DNA of 64,000 nt, from assembly GCF_013034685.1 (NCBI RefSeq), contig NZ_WQGO01000002.1, forward strand, positions 620,001 through 684,000, written 5' to 3'. Position 1 is the stretch's first letter. Each line of letters begins with the position of its first letter. The notes below the pieces were generated by a model. It saw nothing but the letters and a program-made list of their open reading frames with translations. It did no database searches and was not told where the DNA came from. The position numbers and the translations under genes were made by a program. Source of the DNA: Ruegeria lacuscaerulensis (GTDB lineage Bacteria; Pseudomonadota; Alphaproteobacteria; Rhodobacterales; Rhodobacteraceae). This document shows positions 17,183 through 26,930 of this stretch, in pieces.

Positions 17183-18658
17183 ATGGCATTGGACAAGACA
17201 GTAGTAAAAGACCTCAAAGGTCATATTGCGGCGGCCCGAAAACGGGATCTCAATTTCGCTATTTGCTTGGGGAAGAAATCTGACACTACCGTTTTCCTGC
17301 TGGACCGCATCAAGGCCCCAGACCTGTTGGGCCGAAACGCGAAAAAGGCCGGAGAAACTCCCAAGGTCGCCTTTGGAACCTGTAACGCTGACGGCAATAC
17401 GCTAAACTTGACCCTTCTTTCCGATGAATTGGGCGGGCTGTCCAAAAAGACCCGCGCCTTTCTGACTTTGGCCAAGCTGCCCATGAAAGTGTGTATCCTG
17501 GATGCTCAGGGAAACCTGATCGAACAGGATGGCGAAGATGCGGATGCCGAGGGCGATACCGCGGAAACCCAAGCTCCCGACCCGCTTCAAGCGAAATGGG
17601 AACAGCTGAAATCGACCGTTGAACCCAAAATACTGCAATTCCTCAAGACCTCGACTGGCGATGTATCCAAGATTAGAGCCGCTTGGACCTATGCGGTGCG
17701 GATCGGCGATGAAGAGACCGACTATGCCGGGGCGATCAAGGTCGCCAAACGGGTGATTCAGTCGATGACCGCTGCAGACCAGCAACCCGAGGAAGCGCCT
17801 GCACCTATCGATCTGAACGAAAAGAAATGGCAAATCGGCTCGGCCAAGTTTGAGCCCGTTCTGAAAAAAGCGATCGATGCAGGCCGGATCGACGGCGGCA
17901 AAGCCAACGCGGCCTGGGTCAAGGCGGTGGCCGAAGCGGATGCGCGCAATTTTGAGATGGCGTTGAAAATTCTCAAAGCTCTGTCCGGCCAGATTCAAGC
18001 GGGGAGTACTGCGGAGCCCGAAACCCGGCAGACTGACGCTCTGGCAGGCAAGCAGAAATACGAACAGGAGCGCGCCCGGATTGCACCGATGCTGGCGGCG
18101 GCCCTGAAACGGGATGCGGCACAGTTCGCAAAGCCCAAAAAGATATATACGCAAGCGGTCACGCGGGCCGAGGCCGGTGACTACCCTATTGCGCTGAAAG
18201 CGCTGGCGATGATCGAACAGGAATTGGCAGGCGCTGATGCGACCCCCGCAGGTCTTGACCCCGGTCCGCTTGGTCGGGAAGCGGCCAAACGCGTGCGCGA
18301 TATCTGGGATGCGGCTTGCACTCAGGCCAATGGTCAGATCGAAGCCTTGCGGAAAGAGCTGGCGGGTTTCCCAGACCCAAATTGCCAGATTCTGGCCGAT
18401 AACGGCCTGACCGGATTTTCCGACAATCTTTATACCCGGTTGAATGCGGCCTTTCTGGGCCTTGACGCCGCGAATGAGGACAAGCTGCCCAACGCCAAGG
18501 CCGAAGCGCAGAGCATTTTTGACGAAATGGGCCAGTTCCTGAACACGAACGAGGCCATTCAGATCATGGATGGAAATGATCTGAACGTATCGATGACTTT
18601 GGCCGAAACGCTGGGTGGGGCGGTCGAACAGATGAAACAGGCCTTGAGCACCAGTTAA
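17183..18658 (+). CDS. Hypothetical protein with three internal helical repeats (first of a three-gene cassette)
   Basis: A 491-residue protein that I do not recognise. There is no signal peptide or membrane segment. Residues 1-115 look like a mixed alpha/beta domain (LNFAICLGKKSDTTVFLLD, MKVCILDAQG). After an acidic linker (115-135) come three helical repeats at about 139-197, 215-272 and 292-348. Each has a PxLxxALK-type start, an AWxxAV-type helix and an end of the form DYxxALKxLxxI. A helical C-terminal domain follows. I chose ATG 17183 because a strong GGGGGAGG site ends 8 bases upstream; the frame is open to 17063. It is followed after 23 bases by the next cassette gene. Its position beside the T6SS suggests an accessory or effector role, but nothing proves it. 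Confidence 0.8.
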   Translation: MALDKTVVKDLKGHIAAARKRDLNFAICLGKKSDTTVFLLDRIKAPDLLGRNAKKAGETPKVAFGTCNADGNTLNLTLLSDELGGLSKKTRAFLTLAKLPMKVCILDAQGNLIEQDGEDADAEGDTAETQAPDPLQAKWEQLKSTVEPKILQFLKTSTGDVSKIRAAWTYAVRIGDEETDYAGAIKVAKRVIQSMTAADQQPEEAPAPIDLNEKKWQIGSAKFEPVLKKAIDAGRIDGGKANAAWVKAVAEADARNFEMALKILKALSGQIQAGSTAEPETRQTDALAGKQKYEQERARIAPMLAAALKRDAAQFAKPKKIYTQAVTRAEAGDYPIALKALAMIEQELAGADATPAGLDPGPLGREAAKRVRDIWDAACTQANGQIEALRKELAGFPDPNCQILADNGLTGFSDNLYTRLNAAFLGLDAANEDKLPNAKAEAQSIFDEMGQFLNTNEAIQIMDGNDLNVSMTLAETLGGAVEQMKQALSTS

Positions 18659-18681
18659 AAGGTCCGTTGGGGGGAAAGCAA

Positions 18682-21432
18682 ATGCCTGAAGGCGCAGAAG
18701 TTCAGGAACTGGACGACACTGTAGATCCGAAAAAAGCCGAACGGGCGCGCGATTTTGCCGCCAAGTTGATGGCAGCCCTAAAACTGAAATCCGTAGTGGT
18801 GCCCGACCGGCCCGATGGGACGTCCATCGAAGAGAAAATCAGTCAGGCGGCAGCTCAGCTTTATGGTATGACCGAAGAGGGTGCCGATCTTGATGAGTTC
18901 GACCCCGAGCTGTTCACTTTTACAGATCGGGAACTAGAGAAGTTCGAGCTGTCCTCGCAGGAGGTCAAGCTGCTGAGAGCATGGCGGCATCCGATTGATT
19001 TCCGTGACCACCAAAAAGACAAGAAACTGCGCGACAAGAAAGTTGCGGCGCTCAAGGCCTCGATTGACCTGAAACTCAAGACCGTGCGGGGCGATCTGGC
19101 CGATCTGCAAGACCAAAAGGCCGAAAAGGGCGATCAGGACAGCGATCACGACAAGCTCGCCCGCCGGGGGCAGCGCGTGCTGAAACGGGCCGCGAAAGTG
19201 GCCGAGAAACTGTGCGCCGATGGGGATTATTCCAAAGCTCAGGCGGTTCTGAATGGTTTGCTGTACCTTGAGACGCTCGAAAAATTGGCCCTGTCCGAAA
19301 ACCAAGCCGCCGATACCCCGAAAGGCGAGATTTTGGGGAATGAGGATCAGGATCTGGAACAGGCGGTCGCGAGCCGGAAATCGACCGAAGAACTGGCCGA
19401 CGAAGCCGACGCCAACCGGCTGGATAGCCTGGCGCGCGAGGTGGTCGATACCACCCGGCATATGAGGGACATGCGTATCACCGCAAGCAACATGCGCAAG
19501 AAATACGCGTCAAGATACAAGGACAAAAAGAACAAACCCTTCGAGGCGCTGGCCAAGTTCAACGACACCATGCCCAACTATGTGCACCTGCCCAAACTTG
19601 ACGAGGCCAAGGACCATTTCGAGGAGGATGTCGACAAGATCCTGGCATGGCAGAAAAAGGTGGTAAAAGAAGTCGCTGCCGGTGAAAAACTGCTGGCAGC
19701 CTTTTTCAAGGAATGCGCCGAGTTTCATGAGAAAAAGCTGGCCAAATATCTGGCCATCTCGGATCATGAGATCAAACAGGAAGGCGCGGATGCCACGGGC
19801 CACGGCGAATTGCAGACCCGCCGCTCGATTCCGTTGATCCGACGCGGTCTGACCGGATTGCCGCAAGAAGTGCTGCGTCCGCTGGCCGCAAATCTTGAGG
19901 TCATGCAGTTGATTGCGGGGTCCGAAGAACTGGGCCGCGCCGATCTGGAGCTGTTGGAAACCTTCGAACAAGAGATGGCCGCCGAACTGAAAGTTCTGGA
20001 GGATAATGTCGATGACTATGTCGAATATGAAAAATGCGCCCAGCGGTGGCAGACCCTACTGGATAAGGGCGTTCTGAAATACACCGAGGCCCTGAAACAG
20101 CATTATCAGGACAAGTTTGATGACGCGAATGAAAAGGTCAAAGACCCTGCAAACCTGCCCGAGTGCCTCAAAACCCTGAATTATTTTGAAAAGCACCTGA
20201 GTGCTCAGGTCGATACGGCGGAAGATCATCGCAAGCTTTACAAGGATTTTGAAAGCCGCTTCAAATCCGCCCAAAAGGACAAGACCAAGGCTTATGTCAA
20301 ACAATTCAAGGAAACGTTGAAGGCTTTTGCGAAAAAACTGGATAGCAGTGGCAAGGGCGGCAAGGTCGACGGCCTTAAAATCGACGCGAGCATGCTGAAG
20401 TCCCTTGAGGCCGCCGCCGACCGCAAAGACTATGTGGGAACCTTCGATGTCGAGTTTTCCAGAATTTGGGGCATGGTCGAAATCGGCGATCACACTACCT
20501 ACGAATACGATGCCAATCCCGAGTTGAACAAGCTTGTCGCCCGAATTGATCGCCAGATCAATTTGCTGAGCCAGGCAGAAAAGGCCTTCAAGGGACTTTC
20601 GGACAAGAGCACCGCCTCGGATCTGGTTGCCGCGATAAAGGGACATGGCAGTACCGCCTTCAAAGAGGCGCTTCAGGACCTGCACTCGTCAGGCGATCAA
20701 AACGAAAAGGCCGAAAAAGCCAAGGCACGCTACAAACAGGCGCGGGACCAATTCTCCAATCTTATCGACACCGAAAAGAAACACCTCAAAGGGGCGGTGC
20801 TGGACAGTTTCAAGAGCAATGAGACCTTGCTGAAAGCGCTGAAAAGCCGCGCGAAATCTGCCGTCACGGTCGAGGATTGGGACGAGCTGCGCGACGAAGC
20901 GAAACGTTTGATGGACGAGGCGCGCGAGTTTGCTGATGCAAATGTGACGCTGGACCTGAAAGGCAAACCGCCCGCTGAGAAGTTCGAGATGATCCTGAAC
21001 AGATTGATCGACAGCTTGAGGCCCTATTTCAAAGGAATAGACGAGTTTTACGGCAAACACGTCAAGCCTGTTTCCATCAAGGCAAGCGATGCGGATGACG
21101 CGGATGAAACGGCTCGAAAGGTTGTGGCCTTGATCGACAACAACGAAAAATCGATCAAATCCGTCGCCGAACAGGTTAGCTTGAAGATGGAACTGGCAGG
21201 TGAATGTCGAGATCTGATTAAAAGCGCCAAGGATGCGGAAATGCCCGAACTGATTGCGCTGCGCGAACAGGCCTTTGCCATGATCCGCCGCAACAGGCGG
21301 TTTCTGGACGAAAGCAAGATCGGCGGGCTTTACAAGACCAACCCGTTTGACGGCGGGCGCCCGGTGCGCAGGTTCCTCTACTTCCTCGAAAAAACCGAAG
21401 CCGACCTTCTGGCCGAAGTCAAACAGTCGTAA
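18682..21432 (+). CDS. Hypothetical large helical, coiled-coil-rich protein
   Basis: A 916-residue soluble protein with no recognised domain. It is very rich in Lys, Glu, Asp and Ala, with long predicted helices throughout and no signal peptide or convincing membrane helix. Part of it (LCADGDYSKAQAVLNGLLYLE, about residues 178-198) resembles the repeat ending of the preceding protein, suggesting relatedness. The start is ATG 18682 with GGGGGGAAAG just upstream; TTG 18667 overlaps that site. It lies 23 bases after the first cassette gene and 15 bases before the third, so all three are almost certainly one transcript. Possible roles are scaffold, secreted helical effector or effector chaperone; none can be chosen from sequence. 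Confidence 0.8.
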   Translation: MPEGAEVQELDDTVDPKKAERARDFAAKLMAALKLKSVVVPDRPDGTSIEEKISQAAAQLYGMTEEGADLDEFDPELFTFTDRELEKFELSSQEVKLLRAWRHPIDFRDHQKDKKLRDKKVAALKASIDLKLKTVRGDLADLQDQKAEKGDQDSDHDKLARRGQRVLKRAAKVAEKLCADGDYSKAQAVLNGLLYLETLEKLALSENQAADTPKGEILGNEDQDLEQAVASRKSTEELADEADANRLDSLAREVVDTTRHMRDMRITASNMRKKYASRYKDKKNKPFEALAKFNDTMPNYVHLPKLDEAKDHFEEDVDKILAWQKKVVKEVAAGEKLLAAFFKECAEFHEKKLAKYLAISDHEIKQEGADATGHGELQTRRSIPLIRRGLTGLPQEVLRPLAANLEVMQLIAGSEELGRADLELLETFEQEMAAELKVLEDNVDDYVEYEKCAQRWQTLLDKGVLKYTEALKQHYQDKFDDANEKVKDPANLPECLKTLNYFEKHLSAQVDTAEDHRKLYKDFESRFKSAQKDKTKAYVKQFKETLKAFAKKLDSSGKGGKVDGLKIDASMLKSLEAAADRKDYVGTFDVEFSRIWGMVEIGDHTTYEYDANPELNKLVARIDRQINLLSQAEKAFKGLSDKSTASDLVAAIKGHGSTAFKEALQDLHSSGDQNEKAEKAKARYKQARDQFSNLIDTEKKHLKGAVLDSFKSNETLLKALKSRAKSAVTVEDWDELRDEAKRLMDEAREFADANVTLDLKGKPPAEKFEMILNRLIDSLRPYFKGIDEFYGKHVKPVSIKASDADDADETARKVVALIDNNEKSIKSVAEQVSLKMELAGECRDLIKSAKDAEMPELIALREQAFAMIRRNRRFLDESKIGGLYKTNPFDGGRPVRRFLYFLEKTEADLLAEVKQS

Positions 21433-21447
21433 CCGGGGACAAAGATC

Positions 21448-24400
21448 ATGGCATTTGAAAAAGAACATGAATGGCTGAAACAGGTCTGCGGTGAAAATGA
21501 TACTCTGGCCCCTGAACTGGCCAATGAGCTGCATGATTTCGAACAGCGTCAGAGTTTCATCGACGCGACGTTGAAGACCGCAGAATTCGACAAGATCAAA
21601 TCCGACCTCAAGACGCATTTGTCCGATATGGATTTCGTCGTCATGACTTACGACAAGAACATCGAAAGCACGATGTCCCTGAACCCTGCTGCCGGACTTG
21701 TGTGGAAAAAGATGGGCATCAAAACGCCCAAGCGCATTCAGGTTCTGGCCAATGTGGGCGACAAGAAAATCCCGGTCGAGATCGAGAACGCCGAATGGGA
21801 CAGCTATGCCGACCGTGCGGGTGAGTTCAAGAAGTTGAAAAAGGGCGACGAGGAATTTGCCTTTTCCTCGCCCGAGGCCGCCGCTGCAATCCGCGAGATG
21901 TATGCCAAGCTAGAACCGCTGATCGAAAAATCCAACGATCTTGCCAAGCTGCAAGGCAAGGATGGCAAGCGGCTGTTCAGCGACCGCGACATCGAAAAGG
22001 AACTGTGGACCCCGCTGGTGCGCGAAGGGGTCATTCCGTCCAACCTGGTGCCCGACAGTTTTTCCGAGGGGCTGAACGTGTTCAGCAATGCCACCGCGAT
22101 CTATACCCGCCTGATGGCGGAAGAAGAAGGGCAGGAAATGGGCGGCTCCAAGCTGGGGTCGGGTCTGCGCAACGCCAAATTACTGATTGGCGCGGCGAAT
22201 TTGGCAAGTTCGCAGGCCCTCGACTACGCCAATCTGTCGATCACCGAGGCCAGCCGCGACGATATTGCGGAATTCATGAAGTTCAAGGGCGCGGATGTGA
22301 TCGAAGGCGATGTCGTCCCGTATGATGAAATGCCCGACGAATATGACGATCTGGTAATTGACGGCAAAACCATCGCCGAGATCAAGAAGATGGACGAAGA
22401 GGACCGCCCCAAGATTTCGCAATCTGATCTGACCGAAGCGCGCTATGCTAAGGCCCACCCGGAAGGCGCGACAAGCTACAAGGATTGGCTGTCGCAGGAA
22501 GAAGAAACTCTTGTTGCGCAGATGGAGACGGAAAAAGACGAAGAAAAGCTGATTCAGCTGCGCAATGAGTTGGACGGCGTGTCGGTTGAACAGAACAAGC
22601 TGGAATATGCGGATCTTGAGATCAAGGACGGCATGACCCTGTCCGAACTGGCCGAGGACGAGGCCAAGGTCACGCAATTGCAATTGACGCAGGCACAATT
22701 CGACAAATTCAAAGAGGACGGCGGCAAAGGCGACTACGACGACTGGCTGGCGGGCGAAGAAAAGCGGATTCTGGCCGAGATGGAAACCGCCTCAGTGACA
22801 GACAAGGCCGAGCTTGAGCGCGAGCTGGGAAATATCAAGGCCGCCAAGATGACCCAGGCCTATGGGGAATACGTGCGGCAGGACGCTGCCCGCAAATGCG
22901 CAGTTGCAGCAGCTCTTGGTGCGGTCGAGGCCGTTGAAGGCGCGCGGGACAAGAAGAAAAAGAAACGCGAGGTGGCGATTGGTCTGGCCGGGGCGATGGC
23001 CGATGCCTTCGCGGCAGGCATGACCGCCGGCAGCACCGCCAAGGAACTGACCAGCGACGCCGATACGCAAAACCGCGAACACAAGACCAAGTTCGGGATT
23101 CTGGCCGGAAAGGCCGGGCTAAAAGCAGTCTCGAAGCTGAGCGAACTGGCTGAGGCCAAGGCCAAGGGAACCTTGCGCGATCCGCGCGAGCTGGTGGTCG
23201 AAGCGGTCGCCGATCTGTGTGACGCGGCAGGCGAAAGCATGTCGGCCAGCGGCACCAAGGGTGAAGATGGCGGCTGGGGCGACACCGGCAAGGACAGCCG
23301 GGACGAGGCCGCCTCGTGGGGGATGCTGGCCAAGGCCATCGGGATGTCGACCCAGATGATCGACAAGATGGTGGCGGCCGCCCAGAAAGGTGATTGGGAC
23401 ACGTTCGTCAAGGAACTGGCCCTGTTGCCTGTGGCGGCAAGTTTTGCAGGTACCGCCGGTTTGCAGGGGGATGCGGTCCGCGTCGACAAGGACGCGCGCG
23501 ATATCGAGGCCGGTTGGGGCGGCCACGGCAGCGACTCGCCCTTTGCAACCAACCCGTTCGAGGAAGAGGCCCATGCCGGGGGTCAGACCGATTTCGGCAT
23601 GAGCGGCAACATGGCAACCGTCGCCGATCAGCGCGGGGTCATGGACGAAGCGCGCGAGTTGTCTCAGCAAATCGCAGACGAAAGCTTTATGACCGACCGG
23701 GTCAAGGTGAAAAAGGCGATGGATAAATGCCGCGCCATGGTCAAGAAATACAAGCTGCCCGAGGACCAGAAGGATGTGAAACTGTTCCTGTCGTTGGACC
23801 CGGACAAGGCCGATCCGACTGCGGTTATGGGCGCGCTCAAAAAATTGGGCGAAATTTACGACAGCATGGTTTCGCAGGATGCGCGCGACGTGGCCGCGCT
23901 TGACCTGTCACCCGAAGATGAAAAGGCGCTGGACGATAAACTGGACTCGATGATCGACAAGATCGACGAGATTGAGAAACGACCCACACGCAACAACAAG
24001 AAGCTCGAAGCCGAGGTGCGGGTTCTCTATGACGACGTGACCGCCACTTTGCTGAAGGATCCCAAATTCGTCGCCTCGGTCGAGGCGGATATCGATGAAG
24101 AGGACGAGTGGCTTGAAAAACTGAAAAAACAGGCCGATTTGACGCGGTTGGACCAATATTCCGACCCGAAAATCTATGCTGAAGAGTATGAGCGGGCGAT
24201 GTCGGCGGTCGAGGAACTGACCCTGCAGGTCAAGAAAACCGACCAGCGCATCAAAATGATTGATCAAGCCACCAAAGGGGCTACCGGCATTTTGCTGGCC
24301 GCCATGCCGGGCGCGGCACTGTTGGGCAAGATCCGCACTCTGATTGCCGACAGCATCAAGCTGCATCGCCGCCGCAAGTCGCTGAACAAATGGAGCCGCG

Positions 24401-25272
24401 AGATGAATGCGATACGTGGCAGCTACAGCCCCTATGAACCTGCCGTGGTAGGCGAGCGGGACGTGCTGATCGCAGGCACCGCCCATGATGCGGCGCAGGT
24501 CGCCGCCGATTCAGCTGGCGTCGGGGCCGAAATTGCCCGGCTGACCGATGCCACGCATATCGGCGCGGCTGTTCTGACCAGCATCGAGAAGATCGGCAAG
24601 TTCCTCAACAGCTATTGGTTCGGGAAACATGGCCGCGAACAAATCCAGAAGGGGTGGGAGCTGTTTGTTTTGGCGCGCGAGCAGCCCAAGAACCGCCGCC
24701 TCGCCCGTGAAGCGATCAAGGTCAACACCACGCTTGGAAAATGCGTTCTGGCCTATGGTGCCTGTATCGATGGCGACGCACAGGCCCGCCGCGCGCTGCA
24801 AAGCTGTGGCCTGACGCCCGAGGCGTTCGAAGACAGCGCGGACGTGTGTCAGGGCGTGGTCGCCTATCTGCGCGCGGCCCTGCAGGATAAAGAGTTCGAA
24901 ACCATTGGTTCGCACGCGGATGTGGACTGGTTGCCCTGTGATGTGGAGCCCGACGTGAAAGCCTGGTCGCGGATCAAGGCCAGCGCGGTGAAATCGAAAC
25001 CGGGCATGGACTCTCGGTATTTCAAGACACCGGAAATCAACAAATTGCTCGAAAACTATGTTGTCCCCGACGACTCTGCTGATCACGCTATTCTTTCCAG
25101 CTTTGCGAAGCGCACCAAAAAACTGTCTGAGGCGCTGAACAGCTATCGCCCGCTGGACACCGAATTGAACCCGCATGCGGCGATGATTGTTGTGGCACAG
25201 GAGCTTAAGCATCAGGTCGACGTTGCCGGGGATCAGGCTGCCAAACGGCTGGCAAAGGAACGGACAAGCTAA
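21448..25272 (+). CDS. Hypothetical giant helical protein with duplicated module and hydrophobic segments
   Basis: A 1274-residue protein that I do not recognise. Residues about 299-388 and 388-474 are two diverged copies of one module sharing YxDLxI, DE, Q..LT.A, a YxDWL block, EE and METx-type blocks. Three Ala/Gly-rich hydrophobic stretches occur at about 508-526, 657-672 and 943-960 (the last reads GATGILLAAMPGAALLG and is followed by a basic segment). These could insert into a membrane under some conditions, but none is a typical transmembrane helix with signal. The rest is charged and helical. ATG 21448 follows GGGGAC. Third gene of the cassette. Its size and mosaic layout would suit a T6SS cargo or toxin, which is inference from neighbourhood only. 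Confidence 0.78.
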   Translation: MAFEKEHEWLKQVCGENDTLAPELANELHDFEQRQSFIDATLKTAEFDKIKSDLKTHLSDMDFVVMTYDKNIESTMSLNPAAGLVWKKMGIKTPKRIQVLANVGDKKIPVEIENAEWDSYADRAGEFKKLKKGDEEFAFSSPEAAAAIREMYAKLEPLIEKSNDLAKLQGKDGKRLFSDRDIEKELWTPLVREGVIPSNLVPDSFSEGLNVFSNATAIYTRLMAEEEGQEMGGSKLGSGLRNAKLLIGAANLASSQALDYANLSITEASRDDIAEFMKFKGADVIEGDVVPYDEMPDEYDDLVIDGKTIAEIKKMDEEDRPKISQSDLTEARYAKAHPEGATSYKDWLSQEEETLVAQMETEKDEEKLIQLRNELDGVSVEQNKLEYADLEIKDGMTLSELAEDEAKVTQLQLTQAQFDKFKEDGGKGDYDDWLAGEEKRILAEMETASVTDKAELERELGNIKAAKMTQAYGEYVRQDAARKCAVAAALGAVEAVEGARDKKKKKREVAIGLAGAMADAFAAGMTAGSTAKELTSDADTQNREHKTKFGILAGKAGLKAVSKLSELAEAKAKGTLRDPRELVVEAVADLCDAAGESMSASGTKGEDGGWGDTGKDSRDEAASWGMLAKAIGMSTQMIDKMVAAAQKGDWDTFVKELALLPVAASFAGTAGLQGDAVRVDKDARDIEAGWGGHGSDSPFATNPFEEEAHAGGQTDFGMSGNMATVADQRGVMDEARELSQQIADESFMTDRVKVKKAMDKCRAMVKKYKLPEDQKDVKLFLSLDPDKADPTAVMGALKKLGEIYDSMVSQDARDVAALDLSPEDEKALDDKLDSMIDKIDEIEKRPTRNNKKLEAEVRVLYDDVTATLLKDPKFVASVEADIDEEDEWLEKLKKQADLTRLDQYSDPKIYAEEYERAMSAVEELTLQVKKTDQRIKMIDQATKGATGILLAAMPGAALLGKIRTLIADSIKLHRRRKSLNKWSREMNAIRGSYSPYEPAVVGERDVLIAGTAHDAAQVAADSAGVGAEIARLTDATHIGAAVLTSIEKIGKFLNSYWFGKHGREQIQKGWELFVLAREQPKNRRLAREAIKVNTTLGKCVLAYGACIDGDAQARRALQSCGLTPEAFEDSADVCQGVVAYLRAALQDKEFETIGSHADVDWLPCDVEPDVKAWSRIKASAVKSKPGMDSRYFKTPEINKLLENYVVPDDSADHAILSSFAKRTKKLSEALNSYRPLDTELNPHAAMIVVAQELKHQVDVAGDQAAKRLAKERTS
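22342..22869 (+). repeat. Coding region of a two-copy ~87-residue module
   Basis: This part of the 1274-aa gene encodes two adjacent copies of one protein module (residues 299-388 and 388-474). Shared blocks are TSYKDWLSQEEETLVAQMET in copy one and DYDDWLAGEEKRILAEMET in copy two. The duplication is visible in protein but diverged in DNA, so it is old. Confidence 0.7.
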
Positions 25273-25370
25273 ACTGTGTCCCAGGCGGCAGGCGCGGCCT
25301 AGCCCGCGAATTTAACGTCGTGCGGGAAAACGAATTGTGGTCTTTCGATTCTTTGCGGTAATGTGAGTAT

Positions 25371-26930
25371 ATGAATGTGATCCGCCTGATTGCTGGCCGA
25401 GTTGCCCTGTTTTTCTGCGCGGTTCTTTGTGCATCTCCGCTACTTGCTTCGGACCGTGTCGCGTTGATGATCGGCAATTCGGACTATGCATCGCCGGATA
25501 TGTCGCTGCGCAACCCCGGCAATGATGTCTCCGCCTTGAGCGACGCGTTAAAGGAGCTGGGCTTTACCGTCATTCAGGCCTTAAACCAGAACGCCGCAGC
25601 CATGGAACGCGCGGTGGATCAATTCGGTATCGCGGCGCAAGGGGCGGAAATGGCCGTGTTCTTTTATGCCGGGCACGGGGTGCAAATCGGTGGGGCGAAC
25701 TACCTGATCGGCACCGATTTCCAAGGGTCAGATCTCGGCTCGCTGCAGCGCAGTTCGATGACGCTGGACCGGGTGCGGGACGTGATGGCCAAGGCAGGGC
25801 CGGATGTTGGCATCCTGCTGTTGGACGCCTGCCGCAATAATCCGTTTTCGGATAGTGGGTTAGTGGAACAAGGGCTGGTCCGAATGCGCGGCGGCGCTGG
25901 TCTGTTGATCGCCTATGCCACGGATCCCGGCAATGTGGCCTATGACGGCGAAGGTCAGAACAGCGTGTTCACCTCGGGGCTTTTGGACCATATCTCAACC
26001 CCTGATCTGGACGTTCGACTGATGCTGGGTCGGGTCCGCCAGCAAGTTGTGCTCGAGACGGAAGGGCGCCAGATCCCTTGGGTTGAGGAATCGGTTCTGG
26101 ACGAACATAGCTTTGCGCCGGGCTTGCCGGGCAGCACGCCCCAAGACGACATCGCTGCCGATCTGGAACATTGGAGGCAGATCGCCTCGAGTTCAGACAA
26201 ACGGGCGTTCGAAACCTATTTGCAGACCTTTCCAGACGGATTGTTCGCATCTTTCGCGCACGAGAAACTATCGGGGCTGGACGGTGCGACACCTCTTATT
26301 GCCGCTCCAATCCCCACCACAATGACCGAGGCAGACCCCGAGCAACTTGCCTCGGCCCTGATGGCTTTGGGGCATTTGACTGACCCGCTGACCCGTGATC
26401 TTGGCCCGGCGTTAGACAGGTACCGGCAGGGACTGCCAATGCCTGAAAACGCTTCGGCCGCGCAATTGTTCGAGGATGCGGCGCAAGTCTCGGTTTTTCT
26501 GGCAGCCACAACGATGCAACGGCTGCGCACTGATATCGTGGCCTTGCGCAGCGTCGAACGCACACTGACCATTGCCGAAGATGCCCTGCGCCAAATCGAA
26601 GATATTGCCCGCTCAGATGACAGCGCTCTGCCCGTTTTGCAACAGGCGCGAAACGATATCTACGACATCTACCGTTCACGCGGGATCATCCTGCGGCGGC
26701 TGGACCAAAGTCGCAGCTACTACGACGAAGTGCTACGCCGCGCCGTCGTGTTTTTCCCGCCCGACATAAATATTTCGATTGTAAGTGCCGCGTCGGAGTC
26801 GCGTGACCTGAATTTTGCCGACGCGCAATTGCGTCGGGATGCGGCGCTGTTCCTCCGGCATGTGTCGCAAGCAGATGATAGCAGAAAAGGAAGTTACCAA
26901 TGGCTGGCCGATTTTATCCCACCCGAATAG
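25371..26930 (+). CDS. Exported caspase-fold (peptidase C14) protein
   Basis: A 519-residue protein with an N-terminal signal peptide (cut near PLLASD) followed by a caspase-like domain (about residues 25-245). The dyad is visible: His in FFYAGHGVQ and Cys in LLLDACRNNPF. The family opening VALMIGNSDYASP and the substrate-pocket region AYATDPGNVAYDG are also present. The C-terminal 270 residues are helical and unassigned. It acts outside the cytoplasm, presumably in the periplasm. The ribosome site is weak. It overlaps the following lipoprotein gene by 31 bases, forming a small operon with two lipoproteins. It is one of three such proteins within 8 kb. Confidence 0.87.
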   Translation: MNVIRLIAGRVALFFCAVLCASPLLASDRVALMIGNSDYASPDMSLRNPGNDVSALSDALKELGFTVIQALNQNAAAMERAVDQFGIAAQGAEMAVFFYAGHGVQIGGANYLIGTDFQGSDLGSLQRSSMTLDRVRDVMAKAGPDVGILLLDACRNNPFSDSGLVEQGLVRMRGGAGLLIAYATDPGNVAYDGEGQNSVFTSGLLDHISTPDLDVRLMLGRVRQQVVLETEGRQIPWVEESVLDEHSFAPGLPGSTPQDDIAADLEHWRQIASSSDKRAFETYLQTFPDGLFASFAHEKLSGLDGATPLIAAPIPTTMTEADPEQLASALMALGHLTDPLTRDLGPALDRYRQGLPMPENASAAQLFEDAAQVSVFLAATTMQRLRTDIVALRSVERTLTIAEDALRQIEDIARSDDSALPVLQQARNDIYDIYRSRGIILRRLDQSRSYYDEVLRRAVVFFPPDINISIVSAASESRDLNFADAQLRRDAALFLRHVSQADDSRKGSYQWLADFIPPE

